64,000 nucleotides of DNA from Clitoria ternatea (taxonomy: Eukaryota; Streptophyta; Magnoliopsida; Fabales; Fabaceae), in assembly GCA_037962975.1 (NCBI GenBank), contig CM075675.1, forward strand, positions 104,817,218-104,881,217, in the 5' to 3' direction. The position numbers and the translations under genes are program-made. Below the pieces are notes generated by a model that had not been told where the DNA came from, did not search any database, and saw only the letters and a list, made by a program, of their open reading frames with translations. Positions 50,971-63,105 of the stretch are shown piece after piece (within the stretch, counting starts at the first letter, position 1; every line of letters starts with the position of its first letter).

Positions 50971-52272
50971 ATGGCTAATGTACCTCTTGTTCTCCTTTTC
51001 CTTGTCTTCTTATCTCTCTCTTCAGGTATCCATGTGTCAGATATATACTTTTCCTCCAATCTTTATAATGAGAAGTCATTAATTATTTTGGTCTCAATTT
51101 TGGTTTGCTTTACACAACCATTTGTAAACTGTATGCATTTTTTTTCTTCCAATGATGTGCTTTGTTACTCTAAATTAATGTTACTAATTTTGAAGGCTTT
51201 CCTCATTGTAGCTTCCAGATCTGTAATGGGTTTTATTAATTCTAAAACTTTCACTTGCCAAAATTCATATTCCTGGTTTATATATCAAGTATTGGTGATA
51301 TTGATTACTCATTAGCTAAATGCTGCACTCACTCCCTTGATAATTTGATTACAAGGAGCAAGACTCTTTTTTTCTTTCTTTGTCATAGGTTATTAGGATC
51401 TTCACATTGGTCAATGTTTATTGATATTAACTCTGCCTGAATTTTTCTTTTTTCCTTTTAACTTGCAACAATTCAGAGTATACGCAAATTACAAACTAAA
51501 AGCACTTTCATTTCCTTTTTTATATACATTCTATTTTTTTATTTGTGCAGGAGGGAATCTTATCATGGTTAATGGGCAGGTAAATACAACCCAACTCCTC
51601 AAATGCATTAGAAAGAAATTATTCATAATTAATTTCAACTGAAATTTGAGTATTTGTATGTTATGGAATGACAGAAAACTTGGTGTGTGGCAAAGCCCTC
51701 ATCAGATCAGGCTACCCTTTTAGCAAACCTGAATTATGCATGCTCTCAAGTTGATTGCCGGATCCTACAGAAAGGCTGCCCCTGCTCTTCCCCTGACAAT
51801 CTCATGAACCATGCATCCATAGCCATGAATCTCTATTATCAGTCTAGGGGAAAAAACCACTGGAATTGTGATTTCAGAGCCTCTGGCCTCATTGTTGTCA
51901 CTGATCCGAGTATGTCACATTCCCCCATTAAGAGTCTCTTTGCATACATAACTTTTGGTTTCTACTAGACATCGGCCTCACAACAACTCATATCAATGTG
52001 TACATAATTTAATTAAGCATTTATACATCACTTTTTATATACAAGCTCATTAAAACTTATTTTGTCATGAAATTTATTAGAATAAACCAAAGAGAGCTTA
52101 AAAATTAACTTATGTCTGAGCTTTGCTCTTATAATGAAGGAAATATTCAGTTGGCGTAGGAGGAAGAAAATACAATGTACAAGTTATTTTGCAGTGCTGA
52201 ATGTTCCTAATTTTGTTCTTTTGCTTATTCTTATTTTGAATTGCAGGTTATGGTAACTGCATTTATGCATAG
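50971..52272 (+). CDS. Secreted X8/CBM43-domain protein, Ole e 10-like
   Basis: A small callose-binding-type protein expected in the cell wall. Exons are 50971-51025, 51551-51579 (29 bp), 51675-51909 and 52247-52272 (26 bp); all have GT/AG and the joined frame is open for 114 residues. Residues 1 to about 19 are a clear signal peptide (PLVLLFLVFLSLSSG). The X8 (CBM43) domain covers about 29-113: WCVAKP at its start, YACSQVDC, WNCDF and GNCIYA at its end. It has seven cysteines (32, 51, 56, 63, 65, 93, 111), one more than the usual six. No GPI-anchor tail follows the domain, so it should be secreted rather than membrane-tethered, unlike PDCB proteins. The start is the first ATG and gives the signal peptide. 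The gene is intact although it lies between two gypsy elements. Confidence 0.88.
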
Positions 52273-52960
52273 AAGGGGGCACTGGTGAAGTACATAAACT
52301 GAAGTATATCTGGTCTTATGTAGGGAAAATTTGGAAGTGAATTTTATGTGGTGCTGTAATAGTATGGTGTATTTAATTAGGTTGCCATTGTCAACCCGTG
52401 AATATAAACGTATGCCACACTACATGCAATCGAATTTTGCCCTTTTATCTAACAATTTTCACCTAACTTAATTTTACGGTGATATCATATGCGGTAATGA
52501 AATTGAAAGGATGATAAAAAGATGCATAAAATTCAGAGAGAGCATGTTGGATGCTTTGAGTCCTAGAGTAAATGTCACATGGATACAGTAGGGTATTAAT
52601 ATTTTTATTGAATAGAGGAAATTTTACAACATCTTTTTTATTAAAAAAAAGAGAGAATAATAACACTTTTCTCAGTATAAGAGAACACACCTAGAACTAA
52701 ATCCAACAAGAGAATACTACTTTATTCCGTTTCTTTTTTCATTGACTATTTATAGGAATTGAACTACCACACAAATTGCCCTAAGCCTTTTCATTTCGTG
52801 GCCATCATATGTTCTTGAATTTGATTGGTTGGTCGAAATTTCTTGTCCAATAATAACTACTTAATCTTATAGCTCCCACTTTTGTGAACTTTCAGAATTT
52901 ATTACCAGTTTCATGTTGCTACATTTCTAATAGGCCATAGGAGTATCAGAGTTAATTGAC
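52273..52960. other. Downstream flank of the X8 gene
   Basis: About 690 bp with no gene. It should hold the X8 3' UTR; an A-rich stretch at 52644-52660 and TTTAT-rich DNA follow. The last 40 bp lead into the copia fragments. Confidence 0.5.
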
Positions 52961-53268
52961 CTTGTCATAAAATCTGCTAAGTTATCTTTTGTAAATCTAC
53001 ACTTTTTTCCCTTACTACTTCTGAAACAAAGTGATATTACACTCTTATGTGCTTCACCCTAGAATGAAAGATTAGATTCCTTACAATATGTAAGACATTG
53101 ATTGGCGTTGTCATAAAATTTGCTAGGTTATCTTTCATATGAATATTTTGCAAATTCATACTCCCTTCCTCTACTACACTTCTTAAACTAAGTGATATTA
53201 CACTCTTATGTACTTCGTTCTGGAATGAAAGGTTGGATTCCTTATTATATGCAAGACAGTCTGACTGT
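52961..53268 (-). repeat. Two tandem antisense fragments of copia RNase H
   Basis: 52961-53098 and 53109-53268 are related direct repeats. Read on the minus strand they give the end of a copia RNase H (RNPTFHS.TKYI and YH.V) with stops. They share the run CTTGTCATAAAATYTGCTARGTTATCTTT-like at their plus-strand starts. They are remnants only. Confidence 0.75.
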
Positions 53269-53424
53269 CACAATATAACGTAATCTTTGGTTGTTTATTT
53301 CGAGTTCTTCAAATAACCTTTGAAATAAAGTAATTTGGATTAAAAGGTTATTGAAAGAACTTAGACACAAGCAACCAAAGATTACCATGTATTATGACAG
53401 CCAGAGTGTCTTGCATATTGTGAG
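53269..53424. repeat. Inverted-repeat centre of the copia fragments
   Basis: Arm GTAATCTTTGGTTGTTTATT (from 53280) pairs with the reverse complement of CAAGCAACCAAAGATTAC (53369-53386). The spacer is about 25 bp around 53320-53345. To the right the sense-strand RNase H begins (YDSQSVLHIV, 53391-53424) and is cut by gypsy 2, resuming at 62812. Confidence 0.75.
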
Positions 53425-55775
53425 TGTAACATCCCTGATGTTTTAATGAGAATTATAAGAAATGGGAAATGATTAGTAAATGTTTTAGAAGTTTTATTTA
53501 ATATTTGTTCTGTCTGAGCCAGAGACAAGAAAGCCGGTGTCGAGGTCGGTCTCAGAAGCGCGAGCAGGCGGAGTCGAAGATCGGGAGTGTAGGAGAAGAG
53601 CGGGCAGGGCCAGGTGGTTTGGTCCAACCGATGTGAGGAGAGCGCCTCACACGGGGTCATAGCCCGAACTAACCTCATAATGATTGAAACAACGGGTGTA
53701 GGTAACCACGAGGCGAGCGCGGATGAGATATCCGACCTCTCAGGATGTAGCTCGGATTTCCGAGGTATGAACACTAAGCTAGGACGCCGGTGGGCCGGTA
53801 TTCATACTGGGCCTATACTCTTACGAAATATTAGAGAATTGCGAATAATTAAACGTTGAGGGAATAAACAAGTGTAATTGATTTGATAAACTATGCAATA
53901 GTTTAATATATTGAAATTGATTAAATTTAGTAAGAATACAAATAAAATAAAGAAAAAGACGATCTTGCCCATGAGCTATATATATATATAAGGAGATTCT
54001 TTTCCTTCCCTCTTCATTATTTACAAGTTACCTCTGCTGCTGGTCTGTCCCTTCTCTTTCGTTTTCTCCTCTCTTAACGCTGAGTTGCATGCGCTGGAGA
54101 GGGACTCCATTTGTGTCCAAACTTCAGTTGAATCTCATTCCTGTGATCGAGGCTTCAAGGTGAGTCTACTGATCCGTTCCAATTGTGATTCCCTTATCCC
54201 TTTTATTCTTTGGCGGTTAAGGGCCATGCATGGCTATATTCGAGGCTGTTCTCCACTCCTCTGGTGAGTGTGAGCCCAAATGCAGTCCATGAACTAAGGG
54301 CGTTGAAGTGACGAGTTGTACTTTATGATCCGTAGGTAGTAGGTTAAGCAACGGAAGACTGAGTGACGGAGTTGAGACTGCGAAACCAGTGCTCAAAGGA
54401 AGGAATCGACACAGAGAGCAAATTATCAAAGCGCGGAACCAATGTAAGGGGAGTGTTCGGGTTATAATTAATTAGAATAGGACTCGCTTATTATTCAAGT
54501 CATTAAGGTAATGTAAACAGGTTAAGGAAAATGTTGCTAAACGTAGTTGTGTGTTTATGCTTGTGCATGTGCGACTGAGTACATTAATTAGTGGAGGATC
54601 GGGTGTGGTTGAGTTTATCATGTTATGATCTTGTGATATCTAATGTTGAAATGATCAGTGTTATGTGACGACGGGTTAGCAAGCAGGCTACCCGAGTGAT
54701 AAGGAATTGATATTATTATGTGAAAGGTAAACTGTTGAATGACTATGTGGTGTGGGATGGCCGACGGTATATGATAGCCCCTCATTTCCGGCTCCCGTGG
54801 TTTTCATGCCCAGTTGAGCTACCCAATGGTCAAGTAGGACCCAGTGGTCGAGGTGGAGAGTCAAGCAGGACTCGGTGAACCAAGCAGGGTTCACGGGGTG
54901 TCAAGTAGGACCCCCAGCTGAAGGCCAATCCTTTAGTATCCGGATACTAGGAGTCAGATTGTATGAGAGTCAGTTGTGATCGTGATGGATGTGATGGAAT
55001 TGCTTGGTTGGGTTAATATAGTTACTGTATGTAATACACTATGTTTCCGTATGCTTACTTTTGAATGATGCTTGATGTATATGTATAAATATGCATGTAT
55101 ATTTGTTAAGTTCCATTCTATATTAATTACAATGCCAAACACTCACCCTTGCCCTTTTTTTTAGTAACCAGTGACAGGGAGGGGGAAGGAGCCATGGAGT
55201 CGCGCCAAGGGGGAGATCGGTGCCAGGGTCCGAGCGACTTCGAGTGACTCTCTATAGAGTTATATGTGTGTATAAGAACTTCCGAGTATTATTATTAGTT
55301 GTGTTTAACCAAGACCGGACCGGATGCAAATCTATATTTTAAAATACATCACTGTCATTTACATATGCTCTCATGGTAGCTATGACAAACCTTTGGTTAA
55401 CAGAATCATTTTTAGGGTGGGATTTTCGGGAGTCTGTTTGCATGTTTTGTCCAATCCGATGTGTGAAAGGTATTTGTTCAAGCGAATAGAAACCTCGTTC
55501 AAGCGAGAGTCCGGAATCTCGCTCAGACGAGTAGGGGCCTCGCTCAAGCGGGAAACCCTGAGTCCCTTTCTCCCATCCGTTGTGCTTAGATTAACTTGCT
55601 CTTCTTTCTAGATCTTATTTATTTAATCTAACTGTGACTGCTGTCACTTGAATAAGTCAGTAAAAATAAACGCTATTTTACTAAACCTCGATTAATTTTC
55701 AAGAAAAGGAAAAATTTATCGTAAGATGTAATCAGTTGAATAAAAATAAATGCAAAAATAACCTAGGACGTTACA
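53425..55775 (+). repeat. 5' LTR of gypsy element 2
   Basis: 2,351 bp, TGTAACATCC...GTTACA. TATA region with an extended TA run (53977-53991); CAAGCGAG motifs at 55473-55551. Confidence 0.95.
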
Positions 55776-55777
55776 CT

Positions 55778-55789
55778 TGGTATCAGAGC
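55778..55789 (+). other. Primer-binding site of gypsy element 2
   Basis: TGGTATCAGAGC after the LTR, complementary to initiator tRNA-Met. Confidence 0.92.
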
Positions 55790-56004
55790 GGTTCTTTCTA
55801 GAGCCGGTGTATGGGCCGATCTAGTGATTGTGATAGTCTTATGAAGGTTGATTGTATTTTGTTGTATTAAGATTGTGTGTGGCCTGGCATCGTTCCCTTG
55901 GCACTCCACTGGCGTAGTATTCTATGAATATAAGGTAAATTTACGATTCCCTAGCTGACCTTGGTTATTAATGGTAATGTGTTTGCTCATTGTAGAATTA
56001 CTAA

Positions 56005-59000
56005 ATGGCCGGAGAGACTAGTTCCGGGGGAGGAGATGATTTCTTCTCTAGATTTACTCAGCTGATGAGTAGGACCGAGTCCGGTCCCACTCTGGATAAA
56101 TTCCTGAAAAGGAATCCTCCGATCTACAAAGGGGGACACGATTATGACAGGGCATACATCTGGATCAGGGATATCGAGCAGGTTTTTGAATATTTTGAGT
56201 GCTCAGAAGAGCAAAAGGTTTTATTTGCTACTTACCAACTAAAAGAAGAGGCTAGAGTATGGTGGTCCCGCGTGAAGGTGCAGATGAACGCAGCAAATGA
56301 GCCGTTGGTATGGGTAAATTTCCGAAGGAGGTTCCTTGTTAAATACTTCCCGGATAACTACAAAATCCGGAAAGAAATGGAATTCCTGAAGTTGGAGCAA
56401 GACCGGCTGTCTGTGGCCGAGTACACCAGCAAGTTCGACGAGCTGTGTGATTTTTACCACCCTTTCTCGTTAGAAGGGACTGAAGGTAGCAAGTGCGCCA
56501 AATACGAAGCTAGACTACGGATTGAGCTCCGTAGTGTAATCGTACCGATGGAGATTAGGGACTACCCAACTCTGGTGAACAAAGCAAGACTGACTGAAGA
56601 GGTGTAGTTACAAAGGACGTCCCAGCCGAGAGATAAAAAGCCACTGAAGGCGAAAGGATTCAGCTTCAAGAGGATGAGTCAATTCTTTCGGGGTGGCAAG
56701 TCTTCTGCTACCTCCTCATCCTCTTCTGGTTGGGGCTCCACCGGTCGATCGGGTAATCCTTCTGGTAGCCGTGCATGCTACAATTGTGGTCAGGAAGGTC
56801 ACATTGCCAAACACTGCCAAGCCAATCAAATTGTGTGCTTCCAGTGCGGACAACCAGGGCACCTCAGGCCCGATTGCCCTCAGAGGCAGCAGCAGGGCAG
56901 GTCGGACAACCGAACTAACTCTTCTGGGACCCGGGGTTCCAACTTTTCGAGGGGAGGCCGGAATGGAGCTGGCAGAGGGAACCAACAATCAGGAAGACAT
57001 GATGCCCAATCTAGCGGTGCCCAGAACGCCATGACCGGGCGTGTATTTACGTTTGATGCTTCAGAAGCTACGAGGAATGACAATTTGGTACAGGGTAAGT
57101 ACCTCATCTGCGGTTATCTGGTTGATGTAATTTATGATTCAGGTGCCACCCATTCCTTTATTTCGGAAAGTTGTGTGCGACGGCTTGGTCTGCCGATCGG
57201 TTTAATGGAGAACGCTCTTATTGTTTCCACTCCAACTGGTTCCACTTTCCGTGCAACTACAGTGTGTAGAGAACTGCCGATGCAAATCGAAGCCCGTACT
57301 TTTCGAGTAAATTTTATCTGTATGCCATTGAAGGACTTAGATGTTATTCTAGGTCTCGATTGGCTTGCTGCTAATCATGTGTTGGTCGACTGTTATCGGA
57401 AGAATATTGTTTTCTCTCAGGAACTTGACATGAAGAACGGGGTGAGCGATGTTCTAACCACGTATGTTGTTTTATTCGCTTCGGAGGGTAGACGTAATCT
57501 CCTGCCAAGTGATATTCCAATTGTTTGTAAATTTCCTGACGTTTTTCCGGAAGAAATTCCGGAGCTGCCTCCCAATCGGGAGATTGATTTCTCTATTGAC
57601 TTGATTCCTGGGGCAGAACCTGTGTCCCGAGCGCCATATAGAATGTCTTCGGTGGAATTGACCGAAGTGAAGAAACAAGTAAACGAATTACTAGAAAAGG
57701 GCTTTATCTGACCCAGTACCTCACCCTGGGGCGCTCCGGTGTTACTGGTAAAGAAGAAGGACGGTAGTATGCGAATGTGCATTGATTACCGACAGCTGAA
57801 CAAACTGACAATCAAAAATAAATATCCACTACCTCGGATTGATGATTTACTGGACCAGTTGCGAGGCGCCGTTGTGTTCTCTAAGATCGACTTGAGGTCG
57901 GGGTACCACCAGATCCGAGTGAGGCCGGAGGATACCCCAAAAACGGCATTTCGGACTCGGTATGGGCACTTCGAGTACGTAGTAATGCCCTTTGGAGTAA
58001 CGAACGCTCCTGCCATTTTTATGGACTATATGAATCGGACCTTTCAACCGTACTTGGACCAGTTTGTGGTAGTATTCATTGATGATATTTTGGTATATTC
58101 GAGGTCGGATGAGGAGCATGCTCGACATCTTCAACTCGTTTTACAAGTACTTCGGGAGAAGAAGTTGTACGCTAAATTATCTAAGTGTGATTTCTGGGAG
58201 AGTAGTGTACAATTCTTGGGGCATGTGATTTCCCGAGAGGGAATCTCAGTTGACCCGACAAAAATTGAGGCGGTTATGGCTTGGGAGAGGCCGCAGTCAG
58301 TAACTGAAATCAGGAGTTTTCTCGGATTAGCTGGATACTACCGACGCTTCATTGAGGGGTTCTCTCGGATAGTACTTCCTCTGACTCGGTTAACGAGGAA
58401 AGAAAACCCCTTCGTGTGGTCGGAAAAGTGTGAATTAAGCTTCCAAACTCTCAAGCGATGTTTAACGACTGTCCCTGTGCTTGCACTGCCCAATGTAACA
58501 CAAGAATTTGAAGTATATTGTGATGCATCAAAATTTGGATTGGGGTGTGTGTTGATGCAAGCTGATCGGGCAATTGCTTATGCTTCGAGGCAATTGAGGC
58601 CACATGAGGAGAATTACCCGACTCATGATCTGGAACTTGCAGCAGTGGTGTATGCACTGAAGATTTGGCGTCATTATCTGTATGGGGCTCGCTTTGTAGT
58701 ATTCAGTGATCACAAGAGCCTAAAGTACTTATTTGATCAAAAGGAGTTAAATATGAGACAGAGGAGATGGGTAGAGTATTTGAAGGATTACGACTTCGAT
58801 TTGAAGTATCACCCGGGCAAGGCGAATGTTGTGGCAGATGCACTAAGCAGGAAGGTATTACACGCGGCTTACCTGATGGGTAGAGAATAGGAATTGCTGG
58901 AAAGCTTTAGGGATATGAATGTTGGAATTGTTATGGACGCGCCAAACCGAATGACAATTGGAATGTTAAAAATCTCCAATGAATTTCTGGAGTCTGTGGT

Positions 59001-60420
59001 ATCTGCACAGAAAGACGATGAAGAGTTACTGAGGCTAATTGATATTCAGGCCCAAGGCAAAAATGTGGGGATAACTCGGGGTAACGATGGTATATGGAGA
59101 TTCAGGAACCGAGTGGTGGTGCCCGCACATAGAGGCTTCAGGCAGGCTGTGCTAGCAGAGGCACACAAGAGCTCTCTGAGTATACATCCGGGAGTGACAA
59201 AAATGTATCATGACTTAAAAAAGGAATTCTGGTGGCCAAGCATGAAGAAGGCAATAATCGAGTATGTGAAATCCTGTGTAATATGCTAGAAGTGCAAGGT
59301 TGAGCACCAGCGACCTCCAGGTTTGCTTCGACCTCCAGAAATTCTGATCTGGAAGTGGGAAGGTATCACCATGGACTTCGTGTCTGGACTGCCCCGCACT
59401 CAAATCGGATACAACGCGATTTGGGTGATTGTTGATCGACTAACCAAAAGTGCGCATTTCCTGGCAATAAATATGAAGTGGTCGCTAGATCGATTAGCTA
59501 AGTTGTACGTTGCTGAGGTAGTACAACTGCATGGTGTGCCCTCAAGCATTATCTCCGATCGGGATCCCCGATTCACTTCAAGATTTTAGGGGAGTTTGCA
59601 ACAGCAACTGGGTACTGAGCTCAAACTGAGCTCAGCTTACCATCCCCAGACCGATGGCCAATCAGAATGGACTATACAAACTCTTAAAGATATGTTAAGG
59701 GCATGTGTACTGGAACAGGGCGGATCATGGGAGAAATACTTGCCCTTGGTAGAGTTTGCATATAATAACAGTTACCATAGCAGCATTGGGATGGCTCCAT
59801 ACGAAGCTCTTTATGGTCGGAAATGTCGTACTCCATTATGTTGGAATGAGAACGGCGATGCCGTTCATTTGGGGCCTGAGATGATTCAAGAGATGAATGA
59901 GCAAATCGCTTTAATCCGAGAGAAGATAAAAATTGCCCAAGACCGACAAAAGAGCTATTATGACAATCGGTATAGACCCCTTGAATTCCAAGTGGGTGAT
60001 TGGGTATTCCTAAGGATTTCACCGACTAAGGGTGTAGGTCGAATTTTGAAGAGCCAAAAGCTTAATCCGAAGTATATTGGACCATACCAAATACTAGAAC
60101 GGATTGGTGAAGTCGTTTATCGACTGGATCTTCCCCAATCGTTGACTAACATTCACAACGTATTCCACTTATCACAACTTCGGGCCTACATTCCATGTGA
60201 TACCATGATTGTACCGAGTGACCCCATTGAAGTGAAGGAGAACCTGACGGTGGAGGCTGTACCAATCAGCATTGAAGAGTATCAAACCAAAAGGTTAAGG
60301 AACAAAGAGGTACTGCTGGTGAAGGTGAAATGGCAGAATTTACATTGGATGAACTACACTTGGGAGTTAGAATCCGATATGAGACGAATGTACCCTCATC
60401 TTTTCCAACCGGAACACTGA
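56005..60420 (+). pseudogene. Gypsy element 2 gag-pol, five nonsense codons in one frame
   Basis: One uninterrupted reading frame of 1,472 codons with the same domains as element 1: capsid, two CCHC knuckles (near 56776-56880), protease DSG (about 57135), RT with FIDDIL (about 58075), RNase H, integrase and a chromodomain-like end (to 60420). There are no frameshifts. Five in-frame stops interrupt it: TAG 56605-56607, TGA 57709-57711, TAG 58888-58890, TAG 59287-59289 and TAG 59587-59589. Compared with element 1 they correspond to CAG, CGA, CAG, CAG and TGG codons, so each is a single C-to-T or G-to-A change. It cannot make the full polyprotein. Confidence 0.95.
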
Positions 60421-60443
60421 TTTCGGGGACGAAATCTCCTTTT

Positions 60444-60455
60444 AGGGGGGGTGGA
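60444..60455 (+). other. Polypurine tract of gypsy element 2
   Basis: AGGGGGGGTGGA next to the 3' LTR, two G longer than in element 1. Confidence 0.85.
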
Positions 60456-62806
60456 TGTAACATCCCTGATGTTTTAATGAGAATTATAAGAAATGGGAAA
60501 TGATTAGTAAATGTTTTAGAAGTTTTATTTAATATTTGTTCTGTCTGAGCCAGAGACAAGAAAGCCGGTGTCGAGGTCGGTCTCAGAAGCGCGAGCAGGC
60601 GGAGTCAAAGATCGGGAGTGTAGGAGAAGAGCGGGCAGGGCCAGGTGGTCTGGTCCAACCGATGTGAGGAGAGCGCCTCACACGGGGTCATAGCCCGGAC
60701 TAACCTCATAATGATTGAAACAACGGGTGTAGGTAACCACGAGGCGAGCGCGGATGAGATATCCGACCTCTCAGGATGTAGCTCGGATTTCCAAGGTATG
60801 AACACTAAGCTAGGACGCCGGTGGGCCGGTATTCATACTGGGCCTATACTCTTATGAAATATTAGAGAATTGCGAATAATTAAACGTTGAGGGAATAAAC
60901 AAGTGTAATTGATTTGATAAACTATGCAATAGTTTAATATATTGAAATTGATTAAATTTAGTGAGAATACAAATAAAATAAAGGAAAAGACGATCTTGCC
61001 CATGAGCTATATATATATATAAGGAGATTCTTTTCCTTCCCTCTTCATTATTTACAAGTTACCTCTGCTGCTGGTCTGTCCCTTCTCTTTCGTTTTCTCC
61101 TCTCTTAACGCTGAGTTGCATGCGCTGGAGAGGGACTCCATTTGTGTCCAAACTTCAGTTGAATCTCATTCCTGTGATCGAGGCTTCAAGGTGAGTCTAC
61201 TGATCTGTTCCAATTGTGATTCCCTTATCCCTTTTATTCTTTGGCGGTTAAGGGCCATGCATGGCTATATTCGAGGCTGTTCTCCACTCCTCCGGTGAGT
61301 GTGAGCCCAAATGCAGTCCATGAACTAAGGGCGTTGAAGTGACGAGCTGTACTTTATGATCCGTAGGTAGTAGGTTAAGCAACGGAAGACTGAGTGACGG
61401 AGTTGAGACTGCGAAACCAGTGCTCAGAGGAAGGAATCGACACAGAGAGCAGATTATCGAAGCGTGGAACCAATGTAAGGGGAGTGTTCGGGTTATAATT
61501 AATTAGAATAGGACTCGCTTCTTATTCAAGTCATTGAGGTAATATAAACAGGTTAAGGAAAATATTGCTAAACGTAGTTGTGTGTTTATTCTTGTGCATG
61601 TGTGACTGAGTACATTAATTAGTGGAGGATCGGGTGTGGTTGAGTTTATCATGTTATGATCTTGTGATATCTAATGTTGAAATGATCAGTGTTATGTGAC
61701 GACGGGTTAGCAAGCAGGCTACCCGAGTGATAAGGAATTGATATTATTATGTGAAAGGTAAACTGTTGAATGACTATGTGGTGTGGGATGGCCGACGGTA
61801 TATGATAGCCCCTCATTTCCGGCTCCCGTGGTTTTCGTGCCCAGTTGAGCTACCCAATGGTCAAGTAGGACCCAGTGGTCGAGGTGGAGAGTCAAGCAGG
61901 ACTCGGTGAACCAAGCAGGGTTCACGGGGTGTCAAGTAGGACCCCCAGCTGAAGGCCAATCCTTTAGTATCCGGATACTAGGAGTCAGATTGTATGAGAG
62001 TCAGTTGTGATCGTGATGGATGTGATGGAATTGCTTGGTTGGGTTAATATAGTTACTGTATGTAATACACTATGTTTCCGTATGCTTACTTTTGAATGAT
62101 GCTTGATGTATATGTATAAATATGCATGTATATTTGTTAAGTTCCATTCTATATTAATTACAATGCCAAACACTCACCCTTGCCCTTTTTTTTAGTAACC
62201 AGTGACAGGGAGGGGGAAGGAGCCATGGAGTCGCGCCAAGGGGGAGATCGGTGCCAGGGTCCGAGCGACTTCAAGTGACTCTCTATAGAGTTATATGTGT
62301 GTATAAGAACTTTCAAGTATTATTATTAGTTGTGTTTAACCAAGACCGGACCGGATGTAAATCTATATTTTAAAATACATCACTGTCATTTACATATGCT
62401 CTCATGGTAGCTATGACAAACCTTTGGTTAACAGAATCATTTTTAGGGTGGGATTTTCGGGAGTCCGTTTGCATGTTTTGTCCAATCCGATGTGTGAAAG
62501 GTATTCATTCAAGCGAATAGAAACCTCGTTCAAGCGAGAGTCCGGAATCTCGCTCAGACGAGTAGGGGCCTCGCTCAAGCGGGAAACCCTGAGTCCCTTT
62601 CTCCCATCTGTTGTGCTTAGATTAACTTACTCTTCTTTCTAGATCTTATTTATTTAATCTAACTGTGACTGCTGTCACTTGAATAAGTCAGTAAAAATAA
62701 ACGCTATTTCACTAAACCTCGATTAATTTTCAAGAAAAGGAAAAATTTATCATAAGATGTAATCAGTTGAATAAAAATAAATGCAAAAATAACCTAGGAC
62801 GTTACA
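60456..62806 (+). repeat. 3' LTR of gypsy element 2
   Basis: 2,351 bp partner of 53425-55775. Followed by the target duplication GTGAG. Confidence 0.95.
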
Positions 62807-62960
62807 GTGAGGAATCCAATCTTTCATTCCAAGATGAAGCACATGAGAGTGCGGTATCACTTTGTTCGTAGTAAAGGAATGAGTGTGGATTTACATGAAG
62901 ATAACCTAGCAAATGTTATTGATGGTTCAAGAGATACACTTAGAAAGATGGTTGAATAAG
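62807..62960 (+). pseudogene. Second half of the split copia RNase H remnant
   Basis: Reading on from 53424 across gypsy 2 gives VRNPIFHSKMKHMRVRYHFV, the conserved end of copia RNase H, then DLHEDNLANVIDG. The stop is at about 62957. No polypurine tract or LTR follows, so only a fragment of the element is present. Confidence 0.8.
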
Positions 62961-63105
62961 TCTGTAACTCTTTTTGCGGAATAAAACCTTTTTAAACAAA
63001 GATGGCAGTAGACTTTAACAAACAAAGATTGAAACTTAAAGAGATAAGGGATATAGAGAAAAAGGCACGACGGATTTATATTGGTTCACTTCTAAACGAT
63101 GAAGT

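Larger units (their letters stand above)
53425..62806 (+). mobile_element. Ty3/gypsy chromovirus-like element 2, same family as element 1
   Basis: 9,382 bp with two 2,351-bp LTRs and a perfect 5-bp target duplication GTGAG (53420-53424 and 62807-62811). Structure and order match element 1. By hand I count about 30 differences between its LTRs (about 1.3-1.4 percent), nearly all transitions, so it is older than element 1. It sits inside a copia RNase H remnant whose two halves join across it in frame. Confidence 0.95.

Noticed and set aside
40784..62173. Repeated 60-80-codon open frames in the gypsy LTRs (for example minus-strand 40784-40990, 47813-48019, 54688-54894, 61719-61925)
   Set aside because: They recur only because the LTR does; they have no similarity to known proteins and disappear or change with single indels.
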